In this document: positions 27,457 through 37,154 of the stretch, piece after piece
How the letters are laid out: each line of letters begins with the position of its first letter
Numbering within the stretch: position 1 is the first letter of the stretch
NCBI RefSeq assembly: GCF_019802045.1
Contig: NZ_JAHVHU010000002.1
Coordinates: 186,001-250,000, forward strand
Source of the DNA: Membranihabitans marinus
GTDB taxonomy: Bacteria; Bacteroidota; Bacteroidia; Chitinophagales; Saprospiraceae
Direction: 5' to 3'
DNA length: 64,000 nucleotides
Position numbers and translations under genes: made by a program
The notes under the pieces: model-generated
What the model saw: only the letters and a program-made list of their open reading frames with translations
Told to the model about the DNA's origin: nothing
Databases searched by the model: none

Positions 27457-27574
27457 GAGAAAAACTTTCTCAAATTTTTCTCTCATCAAACTGATGGTGT
27501 GGTAATGCCCTGCAAAGCGGGAAAGAGCCCGCACCGCTATTGCGGTGTCTGCGCTGATCACGCTATAGGCGTGA
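27457..27574. repeat. Array of short palindromes with differing stems
   Basis: Five inverted repeats in 118 bases: GAGAAA-AAC-TTTCTC (27457-27471), CATCA-AAC-TGATG (27484-27496), GCGGG-AAAGAG-CCCGC (27517-27532), CACCGC-TATT-GCGGTG (27532-27547) and TCACGC-TATAG-GCGTGA (27558-27574). A sixth, imperfect unit CCCTGC-AAA-GCGGG lies at 27508-27521. It occupies the gap between the Uma2 stop and the GHL10 start. No gene is seen in this gap. Confidence 0.65.
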
Positions 27575-27640
27575 CAAGTCCTGCGGTAGAATCCTTTAGT
27601 GCTATGAACTTAAGTCCACATATGCTAGCTTATATCCTTC

Positions 27641-28174
27641 CTAAAACTCAAAATCAAAATCCAGTACAATGGAAGAAATTTTGCCGTCAAATTTTACCGG
27701 TGACCCATACCGGTCATCCTCCAGGAAAAACCCATTTACCTCTTTTGTCTTCGGATCGACGATCCAGTATTCCTTCACTCCATGTCTTTCGTATACTTTC
27801 TTTTTCTGGTTTTCATCAACCCTGGCATTGGAAGAAGATAGGATCTCTATGACCATGTCTGGTGAACCATGTAAACCGTCCTCTTTTATTCTATGAAGGT
27901 TGTCATTGGTGACAAATACTATGTCAGGTTCAAATACATTTTCATCATCCAGATAAACTCCAAAAGGAGCGATACGGACTTCACCCAATAGATGCTTTTC
28001 AACATGCAAGAAAATTGATACATTAATTCTGTTCAGGGTTTTTTGATGAATATTACTTAGCGGAGGCGACATTGTAAGTTGATTTTCAATGATTTGAGCA
28101 CGAGTGCCTTCGGGTAAGCTTTCCCAAACTTCCCGAATGGTCCGCAGTGGTTGGGATACGGTGGTCGATGTCAT
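27641..28174 (-). CDS. Uma2-family (DUF820) putative endonuclease
   Basis: 177 residues, typical for Uma2/DUF820. The PD-(D/E)xK core is visible: PDIVFVTNDNL, SPDMVIEILSSSNARVDENQKKKVYERHGVKEYWIVDPKTKE. This signature places it in the restriction-endonuclease-like superfamily, although a cellular substrate is not known for most members. It is divergent from the SNF2 helicase gene across a 226-bp gap and may be co-regulated with it. Codon use and strand do not tie it to PUL 1. Confidence 0.9.
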   Translation of the reverse strand: MTSTTVSQPLRTIREVWESLPEGTRAQIIENQLTMSPPLSNIHQKTLNRINVSIFLHVEKHLLGEVRIAPFGVYLDDENVFEPDIVFVTNDNLHRIKEDGLHGSPDMVIEILSSSNARVDENQKKKVYERHGVKEYWIVDPKTKEVNGFFLEDDRYGSPVKFDGKISSIVLDFDFEF

Positions 28175-28241
28175 GGTTAATGGTTTTTGTTCTAATATAA
28201 GGGAATATCGGGCTTTTCCGTTCCCTGTTGGAAAAGAAAAG

Positions 28242-28290
28242 GGTTTAGGTTATAAAATAATGAGAAGGTTTCCCCCTCAGCACCTAAACC
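28242..28290. promoter_or_regulatory. 9-bp inverted repeat between divergent Uma2 and SNF2 genes
   Basis: GGTTTAGGT (28242-28250) and ACCTAAACC (28282-28290) are perfect reverse complements 31 bp apart, roughly centred in the divergent promoter region. A shared operator is possible; chance cannot be excluded. Confidence 0.35.
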
Positions 28291-28400
28291 ACATTCCAGA
28301 AATTTCATTCTAATTATCTCCTTTTCAAAATTACCTGATGATGGAAATAATCAACCCATTTTTATAAAACAAAAATTTATATTCGCAGTAAAACCTGGTT

Positions 28401-31400
28401 ATGGCAGAAAAATTTGGAAAGACGTGGTGGGGGCAGCAATGGCTGAGAGCGCTGAATAATATTGACTTTAGCAACCGGCTCCCCAGAGGTGCTACTTATG
28501 CCCGGCGCGGGTCGGTGACATCGCTTGAAATTAAAGGAAGTCGCATCCATGCAAGGGTCAAGGGAAGCCGTCCCAGTCCTTACAAAGTAGACATCATCCT
28601 GCCAGGTTTTGAAGATCCGGAAAGAAGGAATTTCCTGGAGGCACTTTCCACCCGGCCCCTGATTATTTCCAGGCTTTTCAATCGGGAATTGGCGCCTGAA
28701 TTACTGTCCTTGGCTGAGGACAATGGACTGCAGGTGTTTCCGGAAGAATGGTCGGATCTGGAGATGAGTTGCAGCTGTCCCGACTGGGCGGTTCCGTGCA
28801 AGCATCTCGCTGCCGCCATTTATAAAATATGTTCTGAAATTGACAATAATCCCTTTTTGGCATTTCGTCTTCATCATCTTGATTTGATCGAAGAATTGTC
28901 AAAGCGGGGACTATTCATCAAAACCGAATCTGCGACGATCCCGGAGATCACCGAATTGTACATCGGGAATGGGTCCGGGAAAAATAGGAAATCGGATAAA
29001 TTTGAGTTGCAAAATGCATATCAAAAGCTATCCTATTCGGCCTTGTCGCCCATCCATGAAGCACTCTATGCCTTATTACCAGAAGCCCCGCCCTTCTATG
29101 CCGGATCCGGCGATTTTAAGAAAAAATACAAAGTAGCTCTGAACCGCGCGGTTAAAAGTGCAGACCGCATCATAAATGGAAGGACCAGTCTGGCCGCCCA
29201 GTTAGCACAGAGCATAGACAGCCAGACGATATCTGCACACACCACGAGCGCAGTGATCGTTTCCGAAGACCTGCAAACCACGGTGCAGGTGAACGGTGAA
29301 ACTCTTGAACTATCCGGTTTCATGCTGAATTTGGCTGAAATTCCCGGCAACAAATTATTGGATTATCAACCTTCTACTGCCGCCTTTCACACCTTATTCC
29401 ATTTGGCTATGCATTTGACAGCCAACGGAGGAATAGTTCCACAGATCATACGTCGACCTGATGAGAAATATGCGATTCGCTGGCTCCCGTCTATGATCAG
29501 CAAAGAAGTTCGACAACTGGTCATAAATGCAAATGAGATTCTTCCACCGGATGTTTTTTGGTGGGAAACGGGTCAGTCAAAAAAATCGATTGAAAAGGAT
29601 AATGTGATCAATCTGCTTTCGGTGTTTATCACAGAATTGGTCACGGGATTGTCAGGGAAGGAAACGAGGGATCTGTTCTTAGACCTGTTTTTTACAAATC
29701 TATCCTATAGTTTTGATCAGCCTGGAGAGCGTGCACTGGTCGGTGGTATCCAGGCCTGGTTGCAGAAGTTCTACCTGAGTCAGGGGGCTTATAAACCGCA
29801 ACTTGCTGTTTCTGAACTGAGTGAAGACGAGTTCCGGATCGATGTCAACGTGGTTCACAACACTAGTAATCCGGATGGTTATATTCCTCTGAAAAATGTG
29901 CTCAATCAAAAGAAATACGATAAGAACCGGATCGAAATCCTGCAATCCATAGCAACACTTACGGAATTCATACCCGGACTGGAGCAGTACATCCGGACCA
30001 AAGGGAAAGATAATATCATCCTGGATAATCCTACTTTTACGTCATTCTTATTTGAAATGATCCCGGTCATCCGGTTGTTGGATATTGATATCCTCTTGCC
30101 GAGGTCACTACGAAATATTTTAAAACCCCGGCCTTCCATATCGTTGACTGCTCAACCCGGAAAATCCTATATAAGACTGGAAAAACTACTGAAATTTGAT
30201 TGGAAAGTAGCCATCGGTGATGCATTGATGACCGAATCTGAGTTTAAAGAGTTATTGAAGCATTCCGAGGGGCTGCTTAAGTACAAATCTCAGTACATAT
30301 ACGTCAATCAAGACGATTTGGAAAAGCTGCACAAACACTTCACCTCTGGAAAAGAACAGCTGTCCTCGTTTGAGATGTTGCGCGTTGCATTGATGGGTGA
30401 ATATCAGGGGGCATCGATCGGTTTTGATCAAGAGGTCAGAGATTTGATCCAAAGGTTGACGGACGTCGAAAGGGTTCCATTGCCCACGGGACTCAAGGCC
30501 ACACTTCGCCCCTACCAGGAGCGTGGTTATTCCTGGATGTACCGCAACGCCAGGATTGGATTTGGTTCGGTCCTCGCAGATGATATGGGGCTTGGAAAAA
30601 CCGTACAGGTCATCGCCACCCTCCTGAAATTCAAAGAAGAAGGATTGCTGGATAAAAAAAAATCGTTGATTATTGTACCTACCGGACTTTTGACCAACTG
30701 GGAGGCTGAAGTTGAAAAGTTTGCCCCAACGTTAACGACGTGTTTATACCATGGAACGGGAAGAAAGCTGGATGAAGAATCCGATATCGTATTGACCTCA
30801 TATGGCATTGCCCGTTCTGAAGCTGTAGAACTGAAGAAAATGCCGTGGTTTGTCGTGGTGATCGATGAAGCACAAAACATCAAAAACCAAAATACCCAAC
30901 AAACCAAGGCGATTAAAAGCATCAAAGCGGATCATTTTATTGCCATGAGCGGAACACCGGTGGAAAACCGGTTGAGTGAACTGTGGAGTATCGTGGATTA
31001 CAGTAATCGGGGGGTATTGGGCTCCGATAAAGATTTTCAAAAATTGTACGGTAAGCCCATAGAGACATATCATGACAAATCGGTAGCGGAAAAACTCAAA
31101 AAGGTGACCGCCCCTTTTATAATGCGTCGGCTGAAAACTGATAAAAGCATCATCAGCGACCTGCCCGATAAAATTGAAATTGATAGTTACGGGACCTTAG
31201 TCGCAGAGCAGGCCAGCCTCTATCAAAAGACGGTAGAAGAAGCCATGAAAGAGATCGAAGCCATAGACCCTGCAGATAAAAAAGAACTGTTCACCAGACA
31301 AGGACTGGTTCTCCAGATGATTATTGCCTTGAAACAGATCTGTAATCACCCGGCACAATACCTGAAAAACAAGAACCGGAATGCCGCTCACAGTGGGAAA

Positions 31401-31913
31401 ATCCAACTCTTGTTTGACAAACTGGATGCCATTCTGGATAGCGGTGAAAAAGTATTGGTATTTACCCAATTCAGGGAAATGGGCGAACTGTTGCAGTATT
31501 TCATTGAAGAACGATATCAAGAATCACCTATGTTTTACCATGGCGGCAGTAGTCTCAAGCAGCGCAAGAACATGGTGCACAATTTTCAAACAAATCCGGC
31601 GGACAAGATTTTTATTCTGTCTTTAAAAGCAGCCGGGACAGGACTCAACCTGACGGCCGCCCAACATGTCATCCATTATGATCTTTGGTGGAATCCGGCT
31701 GTAGAAATACAGGCTACAGACCGTGCCTACCGCATCGGACAAAAAAATGATGTTATGGTTCACCGGTTTATTACCAAAAATACTTTTGAAGAACGGATCA
31801 ATGCTATGATTCAATCCAAAAAGACCCTGGCGGAAATGACTGTTTCCACTGGTGAAAACTGGATAGGGAATCTGAGCAATACAGAATTAAAGGGGGTATT
31901 TGAGATGAAGTAA
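28401..31913 (+). CDS. SWIM zinc-finger SNF2-family helicase
   Basis: 1170 residues. N-terminal SWIM zinc finger CxC-x6-CxH at Cys124, Cys126, Cys133, His135 (SCSCPDWAVPCKH). A long middle region of ~500 residues carries the bacterial SNF2-associated segment. The two RecA lobes follow: LRPYQERGYSWM, Walker A DDMGLGKT (around residue 730), Walker B VVIDEAQNIKN, SGTPVENRL, then VFTQFREM, AAGTGLNL and the QATDRAYRIGQ arginine-finger motif. Bacterial SWIM-SNF2 proteins translocate on double-stranded DNA or remodel protein-DNA complexes; some belong to defence systems, but none is evident here beyond the adjacent Uma2 gene. The stop codon is directly followed by dispersed element copy B. Confidence 0.94.
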   Translation: MAEKFGKTWWGQQWLRALNNIDFSNRLPRGATYARRGSVTSLEIKGSRIHARVKGSRPSPYKVDIILPGFEDPERRNFLEALSTRPLIISRLFNRELAPELLSLAEDNGLQVFPEEWSDLEMSCSCPDWAVPCKHLAAAIYKICSEIDNNPFLAFRLHHLDLIEELSKRGLFIKTESATIPEITELYIGNGSGKNRKSDKFELQNAYQKLSYSALSPIHEALYALLPEAPPFYAGSGDFKKKYKVALNRAVKSADRIINGRTSLAAQLAQSIDSQTISAHTTSAVIVSEDLQTTVQVNGETLELSGFMLNLAEIPGNKLLDYQPSTAAFHTLFHLAMHLTANGGIVPQIIRRPDEKYAIRWLPSMISKEVRQLVINANEILPPDVFWWETGQSKKSIEKDNVINLLSVFITELVTGLSGKETRDLFLDLFFTNLSYSFDQPGERALVGGIQAWLQKFYLSQGAYKPQLAVSELSEDEFRIDVNVVHNTSNPDGYIPLKNVLNQKKYDKNRIEILQSIATLTEFIPGLEQYIRTKGKDNIILDNPTFTSFLFEMIPVIRLLDIDILLPRSLRNILKPRPSISLTAQPGKSYIRLEKLLKFDWKVAIGDALMTESEFKELLKHSEGLLKYKSQYIYVNQDDLEKLHKHFTSGKEQLSSFEMLRVALMGEYQGASIGFDQEVRDLIQRLTDVERVPLPTGLKATLRPYQERGYSWMYRNARIGFGSVLADDMGLGKTVQVIATLLKFKEEGLLDKKKSLIIVPTGLLTNWEAEVEKFAPTLTTCLYHGTGRKLDEESDIVLTSYGIARSEAVELKKMPWFVVVIDEAQNIKNQNTQQTKAIKSIKADHFIAMSGTPVENRLSELWSIVDYSNRGVLGSDKDFQKLYGKPIETYHDKSVAEKLKKVTAPFIMRRLKTDKSIISDLPDKIEIDSYGTLVAEQASLYQKTVEEAMKEIEAIDPADKKELFTRQGLVLQMIIALKQICNHPAQYLKNKNRNAAHSGKIQLLFDKLDAILDSGEKVLVFTQFREMGELLQYFIEERYQESPMFYHGGSSLKQRKNMVHNFQTNPADKIFILSLKAAGTGLNLTAAQHVIHYDLWWNPAVEIQATDRAYRIGQKNDVMVHRFITKNTFEERINAMIQSKKTLAEMTVSTGENWIGNLSNTELKGVFEMK

Positions 31914-32074
31914 TACCATGTGAACTCATAATTGGCCCATACATTCCGATTTTCTTCGAATCTCTTCATCAAAAATACCCGGTGTAACTCCTAGCTATAC
32001 CTTTGTTTTCTTCCTCGACAATCTTTGAATATTTACAAAATCTTATACGGCAGTATCAAATACAAATGGTATAA
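31914..32074 (-). repeat. Dispersed ~155-bp element, copy B (inverted relative to copy A)
   Basis: The reverse complement of this stretch matches 18706-18860. Its own ends are imperfect inverted repeats: ATACCATGTG at 31914 and CAAATGGTAT ending at 32072. It begins directly after the helicase stop codon. The rest of the gap to 32283 has a small TAGGGG/CCCCCTA hairpin (32231-32252) and AGGTGA-ATGAA-TCACCT (32268-32284) at the end of the cytochrome gene, but no gene. Confidence 0.75.
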
Positions 32075-32283
32075 TTCATCCACATGACGCTGACCCGGAA
32101 TTGCTTGATAAATAAATGACGAAAAATCAATCATACCGCCTTTCTCACACACCCCAATTTCGTATGCAAGCACACTAAAAGCTTCAGCGCACAGAAGAGG
32201 CAGAAGCATAGTGGCGTACTCTCGAAGCGCTAGGGGTAATTATAACCCCCTATAACATAGACCACCAAGGTGAATGAATCACC

Positions 32284-32739
32284 TCAACGCTCCAGTTCAT
32301 CATAATTGATGGGCACCGAGATGCGTTGAACGGGTTTTTCATGGCCATTGTGGCAGGAATTGCACGTCACGGGAAACTCCTGATAGAGGTAATTGTCTTT
32401 GAAATCACCAGGGACATCAAAGTAGTCTTTATTTATTTCCGAAGTCATTCGCATCATATTCAGAGCGATTTCTTTGTTTTTATGATCGGCTGCAAAGTCT
32501 AGTTTACCTGGTTTATCAGTAGACTTGGCATGGCATGCATCGCATCCGACACCTAAGGCGACCTGGAAGCTTTTCATGACGGCCGACAATTCATCGTGGC
32601 TGATGTCTTTAGGAAGAATCTTTAGATTGTTTTCCCGATCCGTGGATTTTTGCGAAGGACTAAAAGCTGAAGCAGCAATAATCACCAAAATAGAGATGGC
32701 TGCCACCATCACATTTCTCTTGTTTTTTTTGATTTTCAT
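32284..32739 (-). CDS. Di-haem c-type cytochrome
   Basis: 151 residues with an N-terminal signal or membrane anchor (VMVAAISILVIIAASAF). Two CxxCH haem-binding motifs are present: CDACH at 66-70 and CNSCH at 126-130. The spacing and the LSAVMKSFQVALGVGC and HKNKEIALNMMRMTSEIN segments resemble the photosynthetic-reaction-centre-type cytochrome c family seen widely in non-photosynthetic Bacteroidota. It is probably a periplasmic electron carrier. It is a single gene on the minus strand with no redox partner visible nearby. Confidence 0.87.
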   Translation of the reverse strand: MKIKKNKRNVMVAAISILVIIAASAFSPSQKSTDRENNLKILPKDISHDELSAVMKSFQVALGVGCDACHAKSTDKPGKLDFAADHKNKEIALNMMRMTSEINKDYFDVPGDFKDNYLYQEFPVTCNSCHNGHEKPVQRISVPINYDELER

Positions 32740-32952
32740 AGGGAGGTATTTATGTCAGTTAAAATGATCGATTGACAATATAATAAAATATTGGGGGAGA
32801 TAAAAGGATAGTAATCTAATCCGAACTCGCAAAAGTTACAAAATACATTTTCTTCCTAAACGATTCGATGGTCGTATAAAGAACCCACTTACTCATTCAT
32901 ACCCGTCATCGGCTCAATGACCCTTGAAATATCCGGAATATCGCTTCATATT

Positions 32953-32960
32953 TACTTTTG
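32953..32960 (+). promoter_or_regulatory. Perfect Bacteroidota -7 box
   Basis: TACTTTTG fits TAnnTTTG exactly and lies 20 bp before the ATG at 32980. A -33 TTG at the ideal distance is not evident, so the call rests on the -7 box. Confidence 0.4.
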
Positions 32961-32979
32961 ATAACAAAATTTGAAGTCC

Positions 32980-33315
32980 ATGAAAAATTCAATGAAACTT
33001 TTACTGATCGTAGGACTGATCTGGGGAGTATCTTCAAGCTGTAGTAAAGATGACGATTCAGGATTATCCGGAAACTGTGGGAACGGCGATGCCTGGTTCG
33101 AATTGGTTACCGATGAATCTAATCAATTAACGGAGGCATCAACCAAATACTCCATGGACCCCACCCAAGAGAATTGCGAAGACCTCAAAGGTGCTTATCG
33201 ACTATATATTAATGCGTTAAAGGAGATTAGTAAATGCGTGCCTGGGTTTTCCAGATCGGCATACCAACAATCCCTGACGTCAGCTGAAATGGAAATAGAA
33301 CAGGTCTGTCAATGA
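32980..33315 (+). CDS. Small cysteine-containing lipoprotein, unknown function
   Basis: 111 residues from the ATG at 32980; the frame's first start, a TTG at 32971, is less likely. The lipoprotein signal ends WGVSSSC. The mature part is short, helical-looking and has four further Cys (NCGNGDAW, ENCEDLKG, SKCVPGF, QVCQ) that could form two disulfides. I do not recognise the family. It lies just upstream of a small outer-membrane barrel gene on the same strand. Confidence 0.65.
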   Translation: MKNSMKLLLIVGLIWGVSSSCSKDDDSGLSGNCGNGDAWFELVTDESNQLTEASTKYSMDPTQENCEDLKGAYRLYINALKEISKCVPGFSRSAYQQSLTSAEMEIEQVCQ

Positions 33316-33440
33316 TTGTAAGGTCTGGTGAATGTGGTGGAACCTACTTCCTGCTTTTTTATAGACGGTTCACTTCGCAAAGTGCGCACCGCTGATTAAT
33401 GACTTAATTAAACCCATATCAAATCTATAAAACACCAACA

Positions 33441-33941
33441 ATGAAAAAACTAACACCATTAATTTTCGTATTTCTATTTAGCACAGGATTGATCATAAAT
33501 ACCCATGGACAATCATTTCAGAAAGGGGACCTCATAGCCAATGCCGGAATTGGGTTGGGGTCCACATTTGCGTTTACAGGTGGCTTGGGATTGCCATTGG
33601 GAGGCGGTGTAGAATATGGGATCACCGATGCCATTGGTGTTGGCGGAGAAATTGGTTTTGTATCCGGTGGGGGATTGACTGCGATTTATGTCGGGCCCAA
33701 AGGTTATTACCATTTCAATGAACTGTTTAATATCGAGAATGACCAGTTGGATATCTATGCGGGGTTGAGTCTGTATTACCGGCACTTTAGTTTCTCGGGA
33801 TTTTCTTTTGGTATAGGCAGTGGCATCTACCCTGGTTTTCACATTGGGGGCCGATACTATTTTTCAGAAAATTTTGGCGTTTATGCAGAATTGGGGAACA
33901 GTTACGGCTGGTTGAAAGCAGGAGTGTGCTTAAAATTTTGA
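33441..33941 (+). CDS. Small outer-membrane beta-barrel protein (OmpW/porin-like)
   Basis: 166 residues with a signal peptide (LIFVFLFSTGLIINTHGQ) and then alternating glycine/aromatic beta strands: GDLIANAGIGLGST, GLPLGGGVEYGITDAIGVGGEIGF, LDIYAGLSLYYRHFSF, FHIGGRYYFSENFGVYAELGNSYGWL. This is a small eight-stranded-type barrel of the Bacteroidota outer-membrane beta-barrel class, ending in Phe. Role unknown. The start ATG is at 33441; its neighbours are a lipoprotein before and a histidine kinase after, not clearly an operon. Confidence 0.82.
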   Translation: MKKLTPLIFVFLFSTGLIINTHGQSFQKGDLIANAGIGLGSTFAFTGGLGLPLGGGVEYGITDAIGVGGEIGFVSGGGLTAIYVGPKGYYHFNELFNIENDQLDIYAGLSLYYRHFSFSGFSFGIGSGIYPGFHIGGRYYFSENFGVYAELGNSYGWLKAGVCLKF

Positions 33942-34063
33942 TACAGAGGTGTGATTCAGTTTGGGAGAACCTGGTTTAAATTATTGAACGTTTCAAATTG
34001 ACTTATCCACCTACGAGATAAGACGTCAGCATTTCATAAATTTTTGTAAATTTAAGACAAAAC

Positions 34064-37000
34064 TTGAACCAGGGAGTCCGGTACTGTAATCTCTTCGTGA
34101 TTATGTTGGTGATATTGTCATCCGCAGAATCCCAGGATCGAACCTTGCTTTTTGAGAATTATAGTTCACGCGACGGATTGTCCCAAAATTCATGCTACGA
34201 TATCTCACAGGATGGAAGAGGATTTATGTGGCTGGCGACCCAAGACGGGTTGAATCGATATGATGGCCATGAGTTTCGGGTGTACTTGCCGGACAATGAA
34301 ATTGGCGGGGTCCTTCCCTCCAATCACATCACCAGCCTGGAGTTCGATTCGGACGAAAATATCATGTGGGTCGGAACCATGCGTGGCATTAGTCTTTATC
34401 ATCAGGAGATAGATTCTGTCGTTTCACTTTCCAGTATCTATCCGTTTGCTGTTGATCTGGAAGAATTAGGCGCTAAAAAAATTATTCAATTCCAAAAAGG
34501 AGAATTATGGATCGTTTCTCAAAAAAACGGGTTGGTCATGGTCAATCTCGAATCGAAAAGCATCCATAAGTTTTTTGATGATGAAGGATTGGAGGACCAC
34601 GTAAATGGGATAACCTATCATCGAGGAGAAATTGTGGTAGCAGTGGCAGATCAAATTTATACCCTGGATCCTAGTGCTTCTGAAAATCAGACGAAGCTTC
34701 ATGAAACAGGCGTAAAATTTTCTGAAATCAAAGAATTGTATTCTTTCCGGGATCAGCTCTGGGTAGGCACTTATACCAAAGGATGTTATTACATCGAGGA
34801 CTTTGGAAGCGAGAATCACGTCGTGCACTTTGAACCGGCCCGGGTGGGGGGGATTGGCGCATTCATGACTGATCCCAATGGTCATTTATGGATTGGAACC
34901 CGAGGAAATGGGATTCTGGTCTACGATCCCATGAAGGAGGAGACCGTGGTCGCTCGTCATAATAGATTTGATGATAGGTCGCTTCGGAAGGATTTTATTC
35001 TGTCGTTGTTTGTAGATCGCCAGGGACTAACCTGGTGCGGGCTGAGCGGAGGTGGCTTTTCCAAGTACGATCCTTTGAAATATCAATTTTCGAACCTTCA
35101 AAATGATCCATTGGATGCTACCAGCCTGCCGGGGAACATGGTATTTAACATATTTAAGAGCAAAAGTGGAATGCATTATATCGGAACGCAAAACAAGGGA
35201 TTTATACAATGGGACATGGAAGCGAATCGGTTCTACGAGTATTCCTTTTTTTCGAAACAGGGCGTCCCTGAAAACACCGTATATGATATTATCAACGATG
35301 GTCAGAATTCGTTTTGGCTCGCTACGTGGGGCGGACTGATCCATTTTGATGAAGCGAAACAAAGGTTTACTTCATACAGAAGTAAAAAATATCCGGAAAC
35401 ACAGAATTTATACGCGGTGCACAAATTGCAACACAAAAACAGTTTATTGGTGGCCAGCGAGCATGGTATGATGTACTTCTCCTTAAAGCAGAAGGAGTGG
35501 CTCCCTTGTGCTCCCGATGTTTTTCAGGAGAATGCTATTATAGGCCGGCACATCCTGGAGGACAAAGATGGGATCCTATGGATCGGTACGGAAGGCGGGG
35601 GCTTGGTCAGACTGGATTATGTCAAGCAGGAGATTAAAATTGTTCAAGAGGTCTCCCGTATTTCGGAGAATGTCCGGTATGTCCTGAAGGAACACAACTC
35701 CCTTTGGTTAGCTACTGATCAGGGAATCGTGTCGTATGATATGAAGAAAGATACGGTGATCCATCACATCCGGATGGATGGGATCCATCAATCCAATGTC
35801 TGTTATAGCATCCAAAAAGATCAGGTTGGAAACTTTTGGATTGGGACCAATTTTGGTTTGCTAAAATTGGATCGCCGGACCCATCGATTGCAAAATTACA
35901 ATATTACGAATGGTCTGAAATTCCTTGAATTCAACACAGCGTGTACCTTGGCAGAAGAAGACGGAACACTCCTGTTCGGTGGGGTGGGTGGAATAACTAA
36001 GTTCAATCCACTTGATATCGTCAAAAATACATTTAGTCCGGATCCCATTATCACCTCAGTACGTGTCAATAATCAAAATTGTCATTTAACAGATTCCGCG
36101 AACTATGTGTTTGGACACCAGGAGAACGATCTGACTTTTCATTATACGGCCAACAATTTTTCCAATCACGAACGCAACCAATATTACTACAGGGTGCAGG
36201 GATTAATGGAGCAGTGGAAGAACAATCAAACCCATCATACCATTAGTTTCAACAGTGTCCCACCAGGTAGTTATTCTTTTCAGGTGCGGTCCGTAAACAG
36301 TGATGGCATACAGTCCGAAGGGGTAGCCCGGTTTAGTTTTATTATTCAACCTCCGTGGTGGAAAACCTGGTGGTTTATGACTGTGATGATTCTTTCCGTC
36401 CTATTCATCGCCTGGATACTGATCAAAAGAAGAATCCGAAGCATCCGAAATCAGGCCGAGTTAAAGCAACGGATTGCGGAAACGGAAATGATGGCATTGC
36501 GAGCGCAAATGAATCCCCATTTTATTTTTAATTGCCTCAATAGTATCGACGCCTTTATCCAAAGCAATGACAAGTACCAGGCGACCACTTATCTGAATAA
36601 ATTTGCGCGGTTATTGCGAAACGTATTGGATAGTTCCAATCAAAACACAGTGACCTTTTCGAAGGATTTTGAAACCTTGAAGCTGTATTTGGAACTCGAG
36701 CAACTCCGCAATTCGAATAAGTTTACCACTCATATCCATGCGGATAAGGAGTTGATGGACGATGATTTTCAGGTTCCGCCATTGCTGATCCAACCTTATG
36801 TAGAAAATGCCATACTGCATGGGTTAAAGTACCGGACCGATAATGCAGGGAAATTGATGATCTCAGCGTACAAATTGCATGAAAGGATATACTATGTCAT
36901 TGAAGATAATGGGGTGGGGAGGGCAAAATCCAAAAATGGAATTTCAAAAGACAGAGTCTCCTATGGGATGAAAATGACCAGCGACCGGGTCCGGTATTTT

Positions 37001-37096
37001 AACAGTGAAATAGACCCTTCAGTTACAGTGACAGATTTGACTCAGAATGGTCAGGCAGCCGGAACAAGAATTGAGGTGCTGCTGGACATCAAATAA
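34064..37096 (+). CDS. Propeller/Y_Y_Y/LytS-type sensor histidine kinase
   Basis: 1010 residues from a TTG start at 34064; the first ATG (34103) would leave too short a signal, so the start is uncertain. The periplasmic sensor consists of two-component-regulator propeller repeats (FMWLATQDGLNRYDG, MWVGTMRGISLY, LWIGTRGNGILVYD and others) over ~700 residues, followed by a Y_Y_Y domain ending in PPWWKTWWF and a TM at ~765-785. The cytoplasmic kinase is LytS-type: His819 in MNPHFIFNCLNSID, then PPLLIQPYVENAILHGL and DNGVGRAKS. It lacks the AraC output of hybrid HTCS proteins. The LytTR response-regulator gene follows 58 bp later. Confidence 0.93.
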   Translation: MNQGVRYCNLFVIMLVILSSAESQDRTLLFENYSSRDGLSQNSCYDISQDGRGFMWLATQDGLNRYDGHEFRVYLPDNEIGGVLPSNHITSLEFDSDENIMWVGTMRGISLYHQEIDSVVSLSSIYPFAVDLEELGAKKIIQFQKGELWIVSQKNGLVMVNLESKSIHKFFDDEGLEDHVNGITYHRGEIVVAVADQIYTLDPSASENQTKLHETGVKFSEIKELYSFRDQLWVGTYTKGCYYIEDFGSENHVVHFEPARVGGIGAFMTDPNGHLWIGTRGNGILVYDPMKEETVVARHNRFDDRSLRKDFILSLFVDRQGLTWCGLSGGGFSKYDPLKYQFSNLQNDPLDATSLPGNMVFNIFKSKSGMHYIGTQNKGFIQWDMEANRFYEYSFFSKQGVPENTVYDIINDGQNSFWLATWGGLIHFDEAKQRFTSYRSKKYPETQNLYAVHKLQHKNSLLVASEHGMMYFSLKQKEWLPCAPDVFQENAIIGRHILEDKDGILWIGTEGGGLVRLDYVKQEIKIVQEVSRISENVRYVLKEHNSLWLATDQGIVSYDMKKDTVIHHIRMDGIHQSNVCYSIQKDQVGNFWIGTNFGLLKLDRRTHRLQNYNITNGLKFLEFNTACTLAEEDGTLLFGGVGGITKFNPLDIVKNTFSPDPIITSVRVNNQNCHLTDSANYVFGHQENDLTFHYTANNFSNHERNQYYYRVQGLMEQWKNNQTHHTISFNSVPPGSYSFQVRSVNSDGIQSEGVARFSFIIQPPWWKTWWFMTVMILSVLFIAWILIKRRIRSIRNQAELKQRIAETEMMALRAQMNPHFIFNCLNSIDAFIQSNDKYQATTYLNKFARLLRNVLDSSNQNTVTFSKDFETLKLYLELEQLRNSNKFTTHIHADKELMDDDFQVPPLLIQPYVENAILHGLKYRTDNAGKLMISAYKLHERIYYVIEDNGVGRAKSKNGISKDRVSYGMKMTSDRVRYFNSEIDPSVTVTDLTQNGQAAGTRIEVLLDIK

Positions 37097-37154
37097 AAGG
37101 ATTCGGTTCTCGAGTTGGCATAGGATCGGAGGCATATAAAAAAAATGGTTAGAC

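Noticed and set aside
33371-33384. CACTT-CGCA-AAGTG hairpin before the small barrel gene
   Set aside because: A single 5-bp stem is expected by chance in this much sequence; not listed as an array.
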